Source: Burkholderiaceae bacterium (GTDB lineage: Bacteria; Pseudomonadota; Gammaproteobacteria; Burkholderiales; Burkholderiaceae_C). Taken from it: a stretch of DNA of 64,000 nucleotides. Both the position numbers and the translations under genes were made by a program. Position 1 is the stretch's first letter. Every line of letters begins with the position of its first letter. The stretch lies in NCBI GenBank assembly GCA_913776825.1, contig CAJYPV010000027.1, forward strand, positions 1 to 64,000, given 5' to 3'. The notes beneath the pieces are model-generated. The model did no database searches and was not told the DNA's origin. It saw only the letters and a list, made by a program, of their open reading frames with translations. Shown here piece by piece: positions 1 to 8,348 of this stretch.

Positions 1-33
1 TGACCCGTCCTGCCCCGCGTTGACACCTCGGAC
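1..33 (+). repeat. IS left terminal inverted repeat
   Basis: Bases 1-12 and 17-26 match the reverse complement of the right end exactly. Bases 13-16 differ at three of four positions, and a TCGGAC match continues beyond after a one-base gap. Confidence 0.9.
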
Positions 34-53
34 TCCCTGAAAGGGCGAGATCG

Positions 54-446
54 ATGGACACGAGGGAAAAGAGAACACAGCGCGACTACACGATGGCTTT
101 TAAGTTGGCGGTGGTGGCGCAGGTGGAAAAGGGCGAGTTGAGCTACAAGCAGGCGCAGGCCCGTTACGGCATCCAGGGGCGGTCGACGGTGTTGACGTGG
201 CTTCGCAAGCACGGCCGCTTGGGCTGGGGAGCTGCGGCATCATCTGCAGCTATGCCGATAGACAAAACCCCGACCCCGCTCACGCCGGAGCAGCAGATCA
301 AGGCGTTGCAGGTGCAGCTCAAGCAAGCGCAGCAGAAGGCGCAGCTGTTCGAAGCCGTGATCGATGTGCTGAAGAAGGATTACGGAGTGCGCGTCGTAAA
401 AAAGCCTTTAGGCAAGTCCTCGAGCAAGACCTCGTCCAAGGGTTGA
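54..446 (+). CDS. IS3-family transposase OrfA
   Basis: A 130-residue protein forms the DNA-binding upstream part of the IS3 transposase. The N-terminal half (about residues 10-55) is a helix-turn-helix of the transposase_8 type, with FKLAVVAQVEKGELSYKQA and a following recognition region. The C-terminal part, about residues 75-110, is Gln/Lys-rich and probably forms a coiled-coil leucine zipper for multimerisation. The heptamer A-AAA-AAG at 398-404 lies in this frame, with A398 as third codon base. That is the classic slippery sequence that lets ribosomes shift -1 into orfB to make the active OrfAB transposase. Without the shift, the 130-residue OrfA alone is made. Confidence 0.9.
   Translation: MDTREKRTQRDYTMAFKLAVVAQVEKGELSYKQAQARYGIQGRSTVLTWLRKHGRLGWGAAASSAAMPIDKTPTPLTPEQQIKALQVQLKQAQQKAQLFEAVIDVLKKDYGVRVVKKPLGKSSSKTSSKG
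398..404 (+). promoter_or_regulatory. Programmed -1 frameshift slippery site A6G
   Basis: The AAAAAAG heptamer is read GTA-AAA-AAG in the orfA frame; base 398 is also a codon start in the orfB frame, so a -1 slip joins the frames exactly. A short GCC-TTTA-GGC hairpin follows at 404-413, which might stimulate slippage. Confidence 0.8.
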
Positions 447-1279
447 GCGTCAGCGGGGCTTGCCGACATATGGGCATCAGCCGTCAGGCTTACTACCAGT
501 CTCGCTGCCGTCAGGCGGCGCTGGAGAAGAAGGCGCAGGCCGTGGTGAAGCTGGTGCGTGAGCGGCGGTTGAGCCAGCCTCGCGTGGGCACGCGCAAGCT
601 GCACTGCATGCTTCGAGAGCCGCTGAGTCGAGAGGGCATCAGGATGGGGCGTGACGCGCTGTTCGATGTGCTGCGCAACGCCAGGCTGCTGGTGGCACCG
701 CGCAGGGCGTATCACAAGACCACCGATAGCCATCACCGCTTCAGGCGCCATCCCAACTTGCTCAAGCCTGGGCCAGAGCAAGTCACGCCGACGGGGCCCG
801 AGCAGGTCTGGGTGGCGGACATCACCTACCTGCCGACGGCGGGGAAATTCGTCTATCTGAGCTTGGTGACGGACGCGTATTCGAGAAAGATCGTGGGCTG
901 GCACGTGCACGAGAGCCTGCAGACGGAGGAGGTGGCGCAGGCGCTAAAGCTCGCGCTCAGGGGAAGAAGGACGAAGCAGCAGCTGGTGCATCACTCTGAC
1001 CGAGGCATCCAGTACTGCTCGACGCATTACCAGGAGCTGCATCGGCACCACGGACTGACTTGCTCGATGACCGATGGCTACGACTGCTACCAGAACGCCC
1101 TTGCTGAGCGGGTCAACGGAATCTTGAAGATGGAGTTCTTGCTGGAACGGCCTGCGGACCTGCGCCAAGCGCGGCGGATGGTGCAGGAGTCGGTCCAGAT
1201 CTACAACGAGGAGCGGCCGCATCTGTCGCTCAAAATGCAAACGCCCGATGCGGTGCACCGGGCGCTTTTGGTTGGCTAA
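398..1279 (+). CDS. IS3-family transposase OrfB (catalytic part of OrfAB)
   Basis: This is the catalytic frame, normally made as an OrfAB fusion of about 408 residues through the slippery site at 398-404. It begins with an HTH_21-like region (about 500-730; GISRQAYYQSR and RVGTRKLHCML) followed by an rve integrase core. The catalytic residues are Asp in VWVADITYLP (about 810-840), Asp in HHSDRGIQY (near 1000) and Glu in NALAERVNGILKMEF (near 1107). The usual SMSRKGNC stretch of many IS3 elements is replaced by SMTDGYDCYQNA. In-frame ATG codons such as 470 could give a separate OrfB. No stop or frameshift interrupts the core. Confidence 0.9.
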   Translation, partial: KKAFRQVLEQDLVQGLSVSGACRHMGISRQAYYQSRCRQAALEKKAQAVVKLVRERRLSQPRVGTRKLHCMLREPLSREGIRMGRDALFDVLRNARLLVAPRRAYHKTTDSHHRFRRHPNLLKPGPEQVTPTGPEQVWVADITYLPTAGKFVYLSLVTDAYSRKIVGWHVHESLQTEEVAQALKLALRGRRTKQQLVHHSDRGIQYCSTHYQELHRHHGLTCSMTDGYDCYQNALAERVNGILKMEFLLERPADLRQARRMVQESVQIYNEERPHLSLKMQTPDAVHRALLVG

Positions 1280-1296
1280 CGCCGACTTTTACAACC

Positions 1297-1330
1297 GTCC
1301 GAGAGTGTCAACGCAGTTCAGGACGGGTCA
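1297..1330 (-). repeat. IS right terminal inverted repeat
   Basis: Its reverse complement starts TGACCCGTCCTG and continues GCGTTGACAC, matching the left end except for a short central mismatch block and one extra T. It marks the right boundary of the element at 1330. Confidence 0.9.
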
Positions 1331-1340
1331 GGCGGGTTGG

Positions 1341-2240
1341 ATGATCCTGCCGACCCGCGCGTCCAGGTTCGGTGAGCTTGGGCACGAGCCCGAGAAGACA
1401 ATTGCGGACTGCACTTCCCTGATCGACATGGACAAGCGAGCCGTCAAGACTCTGTTCGATGCGTACTGGTCAGCTTCCGGATGGCGTTCGGCACCGCCAG
1501 TCGTGACAGCGGAAGACTTCCAGTACGCCAAATCGCGCGGCGTGATGTTCGATCCCATTGCGCCGTCGCACGAGGAAGCGATCGCGCGGCTGCGCTCGGT
1601 CGTGGCGAAGCTGACGGTCCGCCAGGTTGTTGACGGGTTCCTCGCGAGCCTCTCGACCCGACGGCTGGATTGGCGCTCAGCGCTGGGCAGCTACGCCGTT
1701 GCCAGGCATCTGCCTGCCCATCAACCGACCCATGAGGGCCCCGGAAATCAGTGCTCGACGTGCGGTCTCCATGACACGGTGATTCCCGCGGAGCACGACC
1801 TCAACGTGTTGTGCTTTGAACGGTTGAAATGGGGCGGCGTGAGGCACTCGAATCCCGTCTATGCGGCCTTGGATTTGGAGCTGTTCCTCACCGATCCACC
1901 GCCACCGCCGACGGATGCGGACATCGCGGTGCTTCGCGACCTGGTGGCCGCGCTCTCGGCAGTGCCAGCGAGTGTCACCAGCTCACAGCTTCACAAGCAT
2001 TTCCCCGCCAGCCTGAAGGCGAACCAATCCGAGCGGGACCAACTCATCGCCATTCTTGGGCTCTGCGGCGTGCTTGGAACAAATGCGCATCCCGGCTTCT
2101 TCGACTGCTTCGTGCCGGCTGTGGAAAGGCCGCTGCCGAATCGGCACTTCGTCGACATGCCGTATCCCGCTTGTTGGTGGAAGGGGTCGGATGGGATCCA
2201 CACGGCGCGAATCAAGGAGCTGTTCGGCCATGTCCTCTAG
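1341..2240 (+). pseudogene. Unrecognised protein, 5' end probably lost to the IS
   Basis: No family was recognised. The open frame runs without a stop out of the IS (from 1248) across the junction at 1330 and on to a TAG at 2238-2240, so the native 5' end is probably displaced or missing. In-frame ATG codons at 1341 and 1428 are the first outside the element; neither has a convincing Shine-Dalgarno sequence. The predicted product from 1341 is 299 residues, soluble, with no signal peptide or membrane segment. Visible landmarks are a CSTCGLHDT patch followed by EHDLNVLCFERLKWGG, which could be a small metal site, and a Trp-rich C terminus (PYPACWWKGSDG). It might still be expressed as a shortened protein. 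The reading frame itself looks genuinely coding. Confidence 0.5.
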
Positions 2241-2385
2241 GCAAGCTCTGCAAAACTCCCGCGAGCCGCCCGAAGCGGGTTCACATCGGCCGCGAGGGGT
2301 GACGCAGCGCTTCTCTAGCGCCCCGCCTCCGCGCCGCCATGCGTTGGACCGACCGGGTGGGTGACCCGTCGCCCGCCATCAACGT

Positions 2386-3465
2386 TCAACCGGTCCGATC
2401 ATCCGGATACCGCCGCTCCGCCGCGACGATGTCCCACACCGCGATGAACATCGCGGCGATCAGCGGGCCGATCACGAAGCCGTTGATGCCGAAGACCGCC
2501 ATGCCGCCGAGCGTGGAGAGCAGCACCACATAGTCCGGCATCTTGGTGTCCTTGCCGACCAGCAACGGGCGCAGCACGTTGTCGACCAGGCCGATCACCA
2601 GCGTGCCGTACAACAGCAGGCCGATGCCCGCGCCCAGGCTGCCGGTGGCCATGAGGTAGATCGCCACAGGCGCCCACACCAGCGCCGCGCCGACCGCCGG
2701 CAGCAGCGAGAGGAAGCCCATCAGCACCGCCCACAACACCGGCGCATGGATGCCCAGCACCCAGAAGGCCAGGCCGCCGAGCGCGCCTTGCAAAGCGGCG
2801 ACAACGATGTTGCCCTTCACCGTCGCGCGGATCACGGTGCGGAACTTCTCGCCCAGCTGACGCTTGTAGGCATCCTGCAGCGGCAGCGCATCGCGGATGC
2901 GGGCCGACAAGGCCTGGCCGTCGCGCAGCAGGAAGAACAGCAGATACAGCATCACGAAGAAGCTGACCAGGAAGTCGAAGGTGTCCTGTCCGAAGCCGAC
3001 CGCCTTGGTCGCCAGGAATTGGCTGCCCTCGTTCAGCGCGCCCGCCAGCTTCTCCTGCAGCGAGCTGAGGTCATGCAGGCCGACCCGCTCCAGCAGGTCC
3101 ATCAACCAGCGCGGGGTCGCCGCATAGATCTGCTGCACATAGGTGGTGAAGTCGAAACGACCGGACTTCACCAGCTCGAACAGCACCGAGGCCTCGCGCA
3201 CCAGCGCCCCCATCACATAGGTCATCGGCAGCACCACCAGCAGCACGATCAGCAGGATGGTGGTCAGGCCGGCCAGGTTGGGGCGCTTGAACTTCTTCAG
3301 CAACCGGCGATAGAGCGGCTGGAACACGATGGCCAACGCCACGCCCCACAACAGCGCGCTCATCATCGGCCACAGGATCCAGGCGAACGCCACGGTCACC
3401 AGCGCCAGCAGGCACAGGAAGGAACGGTTCTGCAGGGCGGGGACCAGCTTGCCGGGAGAGCTCAT
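2386..3465 (-). CDS. AI-2E family transporter (UPF0118/PerM-like)
   Basis: A 359-residue inner-membrane protein of the AI-2E exporter/PerM family (PF01594). The N-terminal half has paired hydrophobic segments (about residues 15-75). A long amphipathic region follows (about 90-145). The C-terminal half holds several more membrane helices, including the conserved LLPAVGAALVWAPVAIYL and VIGPLIAAMFIAVW stretches. Length and layout fit the family, whose members are proposed to be exporters or ion/proton antiporters; the substrate here is unknown. The ATG at 3463-3465 is the natural start, with a weak TGGAG upstream. It is the last gene of a minus-strand run after mpl, 175 bp downstream of it. Confidence 0.85.
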   Translation of the reverse strand: MSSPGKLVPALQNRSFLCLLALVTVAFAWILWPMMSALLWGVALAIVFQPLYRRLLKKFKRPNLAGLTTILLIVLLVVLPMTYVMGALVREASVLFELVKSGRFDFTTYVQQIYAATPRWLMDLLERVGLHDLSSLQEKLAGALNEGSQFLATKAVGFGQDTFDFLVSFFVMLYLLFFLLRDGQALSARIRDALPLQDAYKRQLGEKFRTVIRATVKGNIVVAALQGALGGLAFWVLGIHAPVLWAVLMGFLSLLPAVGAALVWAPVAIYLMATGSLGAGIGLLLYGTLVIGLVDNVLRPLLVGKDTKMPDYVVLLSTLGGMAVFGINGFVIGPLIAAMFIAVWDIVAAERRYPDDRTG

Positions 3466-3640
3466 CGTGTCGGTGCTCCAGAAAGAGAAGGAACGTGGCG
3501 CGGCGGCGTGCCGCGCTCGCCCGCCTCCGGGAGGCCGGGACGGGCGATGGATGGTATCGGCACTTGAGACTGGCAGACGTCGGTCACGTCCGCCCTCGGC
3601 TGTCAGCGGAGAGGCCGTCGGGCTTGAGCGTCGTCGCCGA

Positions 3641-5005
3641 TTACTTCAAGGCGTCGAGCAGCTTCTCGTGGATGCCGCCGAAGCCGCCATTGCTCATGCA
3701 CAGCAGATGATCGCCCGGACGCGCCGCCTGCTTGACCAACTGCACCAGCTGCTCGACATCGGCACCCACCACCGCCTGCTCACCCAGCGGCGCCAGCGCC
3801 TCCCGCGCATCCCAGCTCAGGCCGCCTTGATGGCAGAAGCTCAGGTCGGCTTCTTCCAGCGCCCAGGGCAACTGCGCCTTCATCGTGCCCAACTTCATCG
3901 TGTTGGAGCGCGGCTCGAAGATCGCCAGGATGCGTTCCGCCGGCGCGATGCGGCGGCGCAGTCCGTTGATCGTGGTGTGGATCGCGGTCGGGTGATGGGC
4001 GAAGTCGTCATAGACCTTGATGCCGCCGACCTCGCCGCGCAGCTCCAGCCGGCGTCGCACATTCTTGAAGCTGTTCAACGCCTGGGCGGCCTGCTCGGCG
4101 TCGATGCCGACATGCTCCGCCGCCGCGATCGCGGCCAGCGCATTGAGCTGGTTGTGCTCGCCCAGCAGATCCCAATTCACATGACCGACCTTCAGGCTGC
4201 CTCGCAGCACATCGAAGGACTGCGGCTCGCCGCGCGCCCGCAGCGCGCCGGGCTCTTCCTTGCGCGCGCCGAAGCGCTGCACCTCGCTCCAGCAGCCGCG
4301 GGCCAGCACCCGCTGCAGCGCCTCTTCCCGCGCATTGACGATCAGCCGACCCGACGGCGGCACGGTGCGCACCAGGTGATGGAACCGGGTCTCGATGGCG
4401 GCCAGGTCCGGGAAGATGTCGGCGTGGTCGTGCTCGAGGTTGTTCAGGATCGCGGTGCGCGGCCGGTAATGCACGAACTTGCTGCGCTTGTCGAAGAAGG
4501 CGGTGTCGTATTCATCCGCCTCGATCACGAAATAGCGCCCGCCGCCCAGCCGGGCCGACACGCCGAAGTTCTGCGGCACGCCACCGATCAGGAAACCGGG
4601 CGCGAGACCGGCGGCTTCCAGCATCCAGGTCAGCATGGAGGTGGTGCTGGTCTTGCCATGCGTGCCGGCGACGGCCAGCACATGCCGGCCTTGCAGCACA
4701 TGCTCGGCCAGCCATTGCGGGCCGCTGGTGTAGGGCAGGCCGGCGTCGAGGATGGCTTCCATCAGCGGGAAGCGGCCTTCCGACGACCGCGTCACCACAT
4801 TGCCGACGACAAACAGATCCGGTGTCAGATCGAGCTGCTCGGCGCCGAAACCTTCGATCAACTCGATGCCCAGCGCTTCGAGCTGGGTGGACATCGGCGG
4901 ATAGACATTGGCGTCGCAGCCGGTGACGCGATGGCCCGCTTCACGCGCCAGCGCGGCCAGGCCGCCCATGAAGGTGCCGCAGATGCCGAGGATATGGATG
5001 TGCAT
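3641..5005 (-). CDS. mpl: UDP-N-acetylmuramate:L-alanyl-gamma-D-glutamyl-meso-diaminopimelate ligase
   Basis: Mpl recycles cell-wall peptide: it joins the free tripeptide L-Ala-gamma-D-Glu-meso-DAP to UDP-MurNAc using ATP in the cytoplasm. The 454-residue product has the three Mur ligase parts: an N-terminal UDP-binding fold (HILGICGTFMGG, residues 4-15), a central ATPase with P-loop GTHGKTSTT (114-122), and a C-terminal substrate domain. The early GICGTFMG signature separates Mpl from MurC. An in-frame ATG lies 10 codons upstream (5035), but the conserved family start is the ATG at 5003-5005. The gene follows the HAD phosphatase gene by 49 bp and is probably cotranscribed with it. Confidence 0.93.
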   Translation of the reverse strand: MHIHILGICGTFMGGLAALAREAGHRVTGCDANVYPPMSTQLEALGIELIEGFGAEQLDLTPDLFVVGNVVTRSSEGRFPLMEAILDAGLPYTSGPQWLAEHVLQGRHVLAVAGTHGKTSTTSMLTWMLEAAGLAPGFLIGGVPQNFGVSARLGGGRYFVIEADEYDTAFFDKRSKFVHYRPRTAILNNLEHDHADIFPDLAAIETRFHHLVRTVPPSGRLIVNAREEALQRVLARGCWSEVQRFGARKEEPGALRARGEPQSFDVLRGSLKVGHVNWDLLGEHNQLNALAAIAAAEHVGIDAEQAAQALNSFKNVRRRLELRGEVGGIKVYDDFAHHPTAIHTTINGLRRRIAPAERILAIFEPRSNTMKLGTMKAQLPWALEEADLSFCHQGGLSWDAREALAPLGEQAVVGADVEQLVQLVKQAARPGDHLLCMSNGGFGGIHEKLLDALK

Positions 5006-5054
5006 GGCGAATCTCTTGCGCGGCGAGGGATTCAAAATCGCCCCACCAATTGCA

Positions 5055-5816
5055 TCAATGGCTGTGCCAATTGGTAAGCAAGGGTAATGCCTGTCTCAAA
5101 GTTGTGAGCACGAGACAGCGCGGAGCGACCTTCAGATCCGGCGCTTTGAGGTCGGGCACCAGCACGACGCCCATGCCGGCGGATAGGGCGGCCTGGGCAC
5201 CATAGCTCGAATCCTCGAAGGCGAGACAGTCGTCGCCGGCCTGTTTCAACGAACGGGCGGCCAGCTCGAAGAGATCGGGAAATGGCTTGCCGCGCGCCAC
5301 CTGATCACCGCCGTGGACGGCATCGAAGAAGCCGAGCAGACCGGCCGCCTGCAGGCGCTGCACTACCTTCTCATGGCGGGTGGACGAGGCCAGCGCCATC
5401 GGCACGCCCCGCGCCTTCAAGGCCGACAGCAGCTCCACCGCCCCGGGCATCGGCGCGAAACCGCGCTCGCCGATCGACTGCGCGAGACGCTGATCGACCG
5501 CTTCATAGGCGGCCTCCGCAGCGGCCAGGCTGCCGAAGCGGGGCGCCATCAGCGCCAGGCAATCCTGGCGGTTGCGTCCGACGGTGAGCAGATATTCGTC
5601 CGCCGTGAAGGCGATGCCGAGCGAGGCGGCGTGGGCCAGCCACGCGTCGCGGATCGGCCGCTCCGAATCGAGCAGCAGGCCGTCCATGTCGAAGACCGCC
5701 GCGCGATAGCGGCGGTTCGTCGGGCCGCCATCGGACGGCACGTCAGATGGCGCCTCGGACGGCGCTTCGGACGGCACGTGGGGCGCGCGCACCGGTTCGC
5801 GCGTGGAGGCGGTCAT
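5055..5816 (-). CDS. HAD-superfamily phosphatase (PGMB-like)
   Basis: A 253-residue haloacid dehalogenase family hydrolase of the beta-phosphoglucomutase/CbbY-like group. Motif I is FDMDGLLLDSE, with nucleophile Asp43 and acid/base Asp45. A helical cap follows (about 60-120). Motif II is in LASSTRHEK, motif III is the Lys of ARGKPFPDLF and motif IV is AFEDSSYG. The substrate cannot be read from sequence; sugar phosphates or phosphoglycolate are typical. The N-terminal 35 residues before the fold are unusual, with repeats of SEAP/SDVP. The start at 5814-5816 is chosen because it lies 13 bp after the hemL stop; a longer frame reaching 5942 would overlap hemL. Confidence 0.85.
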   Translation of the reverse strand: MTASTREPVRAPHVPSEAPSEAPSDVPSDGGPTNRRYRAAVFDMDGLLLDSERPIRDAWLAHAASLGIAFTADEYLLTVGRNRQDCLALMAPRFGSLAAAEAAYEAVDQRLAQSIGERGFAPMPGAVELLSALKARGVPMALASSTRHEKVVQRLQAAGLLGFFDAVHGGDQVARGKPFPDLFELAARSLKQAGDDCLAFEDSSYGAQAALSAGMGVVLVPDLKAPDLKVAPRCLVLTTLRQALPLLTNWHSH

Positions 5817-5829
5817 CCAGCCGCCGGGC

Positions 5830-7116
5830 TCAGCGCAGCGCGCGGCGGGCCGCGTCGAGCGTGGCATCGATGTCGGCGTCGCTGTGGGCGGCGGACACGA
5901 AGCCGGCTTCATACAGCGCCGGGGCCAGGTACACGCCGGCATCGAGCATGGCGTGGAAGAAGCGGTTGAAGCGTTCCTTGTCGGTGCGCATCACTTCGGT
6001 GTAGTTCTGCGGCAGCGTCGGCAGCAGGAAGAAGCCGAACATGCCGCCTTCGCAATCGGCGCTGAAGGGCACGCCGTTCTCCGCAGCGACCTGGGTCAGC
6101 CCATCCACCAGCCGACGGGTGCGAGCGCCCAGCGCTTCGAAGAAGCCGGGCTTGGCGATCTCGCGCAGCGTGGCCAGACCGCAGGCGGTCGCGACCGGAT
6201 TGCCGGACAGCGTGCCGGCCTGATAGACCCCGCCCAGCGGCGCGAGGTGCTTCATGATCTCGCGGCTGGCGCCGAAGGCGGCCAGCGGCATGCCGCCGCC
6301 GATCACCTTGCCGAAGACGCTGATGTCCGGCGTGAAGCCGGGAATCAGGTCGGCGTAATGACCCTGCGCGCTGCGCAGTCCGACGCGGAAGCCGGTCATC
6401 ACCTCATCCAGCACCAGCAGCGCGCCGTGCGCCGTGCACAGCTCCCGCAGCCGGGTCATGAACGGCACGCTGGCGCGCACGAAATTCATGTTGCCGGCGA
6501 TCGGCTCGACGATCACGCAGGCCAGTTCCGGACCGTGCAGCGCGAAGGCTTCTTCCAGCTGCTCGACATTGTTGTATTCCAGGACCAGCGTGTGCTGGGC
6601 GGTGGCCTCCGGCACGCCCGCGCTGGTGGGATGCCCGAAGGTCGCCAGGCCCGAGCCGGCCTTCACCAGCAGGGCATCGGTGTGTCCGTGATAGCAGCCT
6701 TCGAACTTGATGAAGGTGTTGCGACCGGTGGCGCCACGGGCGAGGCGGATGGCGCTCATCGTGGCCTCGGTGCCGGAGCTGACCAGGCGGATCTGCTCGC
6801 AGCTGGGCACCAGGCGCAGGATCTCTTCGGCCAGTTCCACTTCCCGTTCGGTCGGTGCGCCGAAGGAGAGACCTTCCACCACGGCGCGCTGCACCGCGTC
6901 GATCACCGCCGGATGGCCGTGGCCGAGGATCATCGGGCCCCAGGAGCCGATGTAATCGATGTAACGCTTTCCATCGGCGTCGATGATGAAGGCGCCTTCA
7001 CCGCGTGCGATGAAGCGCGGCGTGCCGCCCACGGCGCGGAAGGCCCGCACCGGCGAGTTGACGCCGCCGGGGATGACGCGCTGGGCGCGGGTGAACAGGG
7101 TGTCGTTCTGGCTCAT
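5830..7116 (-). CDS. hemL: Glutamate-1-semialdehyde 2,1-aminomutase
   Basis: HemL converts glutamate-1-semialdehyde to 5-aminolevulinate, the last step of the C5 pathway to tetrapyrroles, using PLP. The 428-residue product has the family length. It shows the N-terminal RVIPGGVNSPVRAF, the substrate-loop region YIGSWGPMILGHGHP, and the PLP lysine Lys270 in FGKVIGGGMPLAAFG. ATG at 7114-7116 begins the conserved MSQNDTLFTRA start. It lies between the ThiD-like gene upstream and the HAD gene downstream. It supplies haem precursors also needed by the oxidase genes further along the window, although these are not linked transcriptionally. Confidence 0.96.
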   Translation of the reverse strand: MSQNDTLFTRAQRVIPGGVNSPVRAFRAVGGTPRFIARGEGAFIIDADGKRYIDYIGSWGPMILGHGHPAVIDAVQRAVVEGLSFGAPTEREVELAEEILRLVPSCEQIRLVSSGTEATMSAIRLARGATGRNTFIKFEGCYHGHTDALLVKAGSGLATFGHPTSAGVPEATAQHTLVLEYNNVEQLEEAFALHGPELACVIVEPIAGNMNFVRASVPFMTRLRELCTAHGALLVLDEVMTGFRVGLRSAQGHYADLIPGFTPDISVFGKVIGGGMPLAAFGASREIMKHLAPLGGVYQAGTLSGNPVATACGLATLREIAKPGFFEALGARTRRLVDGLTQVAAENGVPFSADCEGGMFGFFLLPTLPQNYTEVMRTDKERFNRFFHAMLDAGVYLAPALYEAGFVSAAHSDADIDATLDAARRALR

Positions 7117-7255
7117 GGCTTGCGGGGCCGGCGGGCGGCTCGGTGAAATCGGACGGAAGGCGGGGAGGGGCGGTGAGCGGTAGCGGGCCTGGTGGCCCGG
7201 CCTGACGGCACCCGCCGCCCCGGTCAGCCGGGGCAGCGAGCCTCGGCTGAACGCG

Positions 7256-8215
7256 TCAATGGATGCGACGCGGATGACGGCCGGCGGGCTCGTCGATGGC
7301 GGGTTCGTCGGTGGGGCTGAGCGGGGCGCCCTCGGTGCCGTCTTCCTCGCCCTCGCCGGGCGGCAGCGCCCAGAAGAAGCGGTCCGGCACCACATTGCCC
7401 ATGCCGGGCCGGAAGCCCGCTTCCAGCGATTGATCCAGGAACGCCAGCGCCTCGCCGACGGCGTCATGCGGCTCGGCGCCCACCGACAGCAGCGCCGCCA
7501 GCGCGGCGGACAGGGTGTCGCCGGCGCCGACGAAGCTGGCTTCGAAGCGCTCGAACTTCTCGCCGGTGATGGCGCCCTGCGGGCCGGCCAGCACGTTGTC
7601 GATGAATTGATTCGGCAGGCCGATGCCGGTCACCAGCACATGCGCGGCGCCGTGCTGGTGGGCGGCGACCGCCAGCTCGCGCGGGGAGGCGGGCCGGTCG
7701 GCATCCCAGTCGGGCAGCAGGCAGTCGCTCAGGGTCTTGTGGTTGCCCACCAGCACCAGCGTCTGCGGCAGCACCAGCTCGCGGAAGGCGTCCAGGTAGC
7801 TTTGCTGCTGTTCCTCGTCCAGCCAGGAGATGCTGGGCAGGTAGGCGACCAGCGGCACATCGGGATAATCCGACAGCACCTCCGCGACCGAGGAAATGCC
7901 CTCGGCGCTGCCCAGGAAACCGACCTTCCAGGCGGCCACCGGCACATCCTCCAGGATGGAGCGCGCCTGCTCGACGATGCAATCGCCGTCCAGGGTGTGG
8001 TGGTCGAAGACCTCGGCGGTGTCGCGCATGAGGATGGCGCTGATCACCGGCAGCGCATGGGCGCCCATGGCGGCGATGGTGGCGACGTCGCCGGCGCTGC
8101 CGCCGGCGCCGCTCGGGTCGCTCGCGTTGAAGCTCATCACGCAGGCCGGTGGTGGCGATTCCTGGTCGTCCACGGCGGGCGACGGATCGGTGGAGGCTGG
8201 GTCTTGACGGCTCAT
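7256..8215 (-). CDS. thiD: Hydroxymethylpyrimidine/phosphomethylpyrimidine kinase (ThiD-like)
   Basis: A 319-residue ribokinase-fold enzyme of the ThiD type, which phosphorylates HMP and HMP-P in thiamine synthesis. The N-terminal substrate site SFNASDPSGAGGSAGD (28-43) and the anion-hole/catalytic motif GAGDTLSAAL (230-239, catalytic Asp233) are intact. Both ends are longer than in typical ThiD (about 265 residues): an acidic Pro-rich N terminus (1-25) and a charged tail after about 285. The sequence between the motifs is more divergent than in standard ThiD, so the exact substrate is less certain than the fold. It is first in the minus-strand run, 139 bp before hemL. Confidence 0.8.
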   Translation of the reverse strand: MSRQDPASTDPSPAVDDQESPPPACVMSFNASDPSGAGGSAGDVATIAAMGAHALPVISAILMRDTAEVFDHHTLDGDCIVEQARSILEDVPVAAWKVGFLGSAEGISSVAEVLSDYPDVPLVAYLPSISWLDEEQQQSYLDAFRELVLPQTLVLVGNHKTLSDCLLPDWDADRPASPRELAVAAHQHGAAHVLVTGIGLPNQFIDNVLAGPQGAITGEKFERFEASFVGAGDTLSAALAALLSVGAEPHDAVGEALAFLDQSLEAGFRPGMGNVVPDRFFWALPPGEGEEDGTEGAPLSPTDEPAIDEPAGRHPRRIH

Positions 8216-8323
8216 GGATGGACGGCGGAAAGCCGTGAACTGATGCGCGGAATGTGACGAAGCACCGCTTCCAACTGTTGTTTCATCGGTACTTCTGCCC
8301 TCCGGCGAACCCGGGGGGGTTGG

Positions 8324-8346
8324 CTACAATCTTTCGATCATTGTAG
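8324..8346. promoter_or_regulatory. -10-like TACAAT within an inverted repeat before rubredoxin
   Basis: CTACAAT (8324-8330) and ATTGTAG (8340-8346) form a perfect 7-bp inverted repeat with a 9-base centre. The left arm contains TACAAT (8325-8330), a good -10 hexamer for the rubredoxin gene; no convincing -35 is seen. The repeat could be an operator or simply a symmetric promoter region. Confidence 0.45.
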
Positions 8347-8348
8347 TG

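Larger units (their letters stand above)
1..1330 (+). mobile_element. Complete IS3-family insertion sequence
   Basis: The element is bounded by imperfect terminal inverted repeats that begin 5'-TGACCCGTCCTG and end CAGGACGGGTCA-3'. It contains two overlapping reading frames, orfA and orfB, joined by a -1 frameshift signal, as in the IS3 family. The catalytic frame has the DD35E triad with exactly 35 residues between the second Asp and the Glu. All parts look intact, so the copy is probably able to move. The left end coincides with the first base of the window, so a target-site duplication cannot be checked. The right end joins the truncated 5' part of an unrecognised gene. Subgroup within IS3 was not assigned. 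Confidence 0.93.

Noticed and set aside
2746..5077. Plus-strand frames opposite the AI-2E transporter and mpl
   Set aside because: Products are Gln/Arg/His-rich with no domain match; the minus-strand genes have complete family signatures.
5803..8257. Long plus-strand open frames opposite hemL and the ThiD-like gene (5803-7146, 7259-8257)
   Set aside because: Their translations are Arg/Gln/Ala/His-rich without domains and mirror well-identified minus-strand genes.
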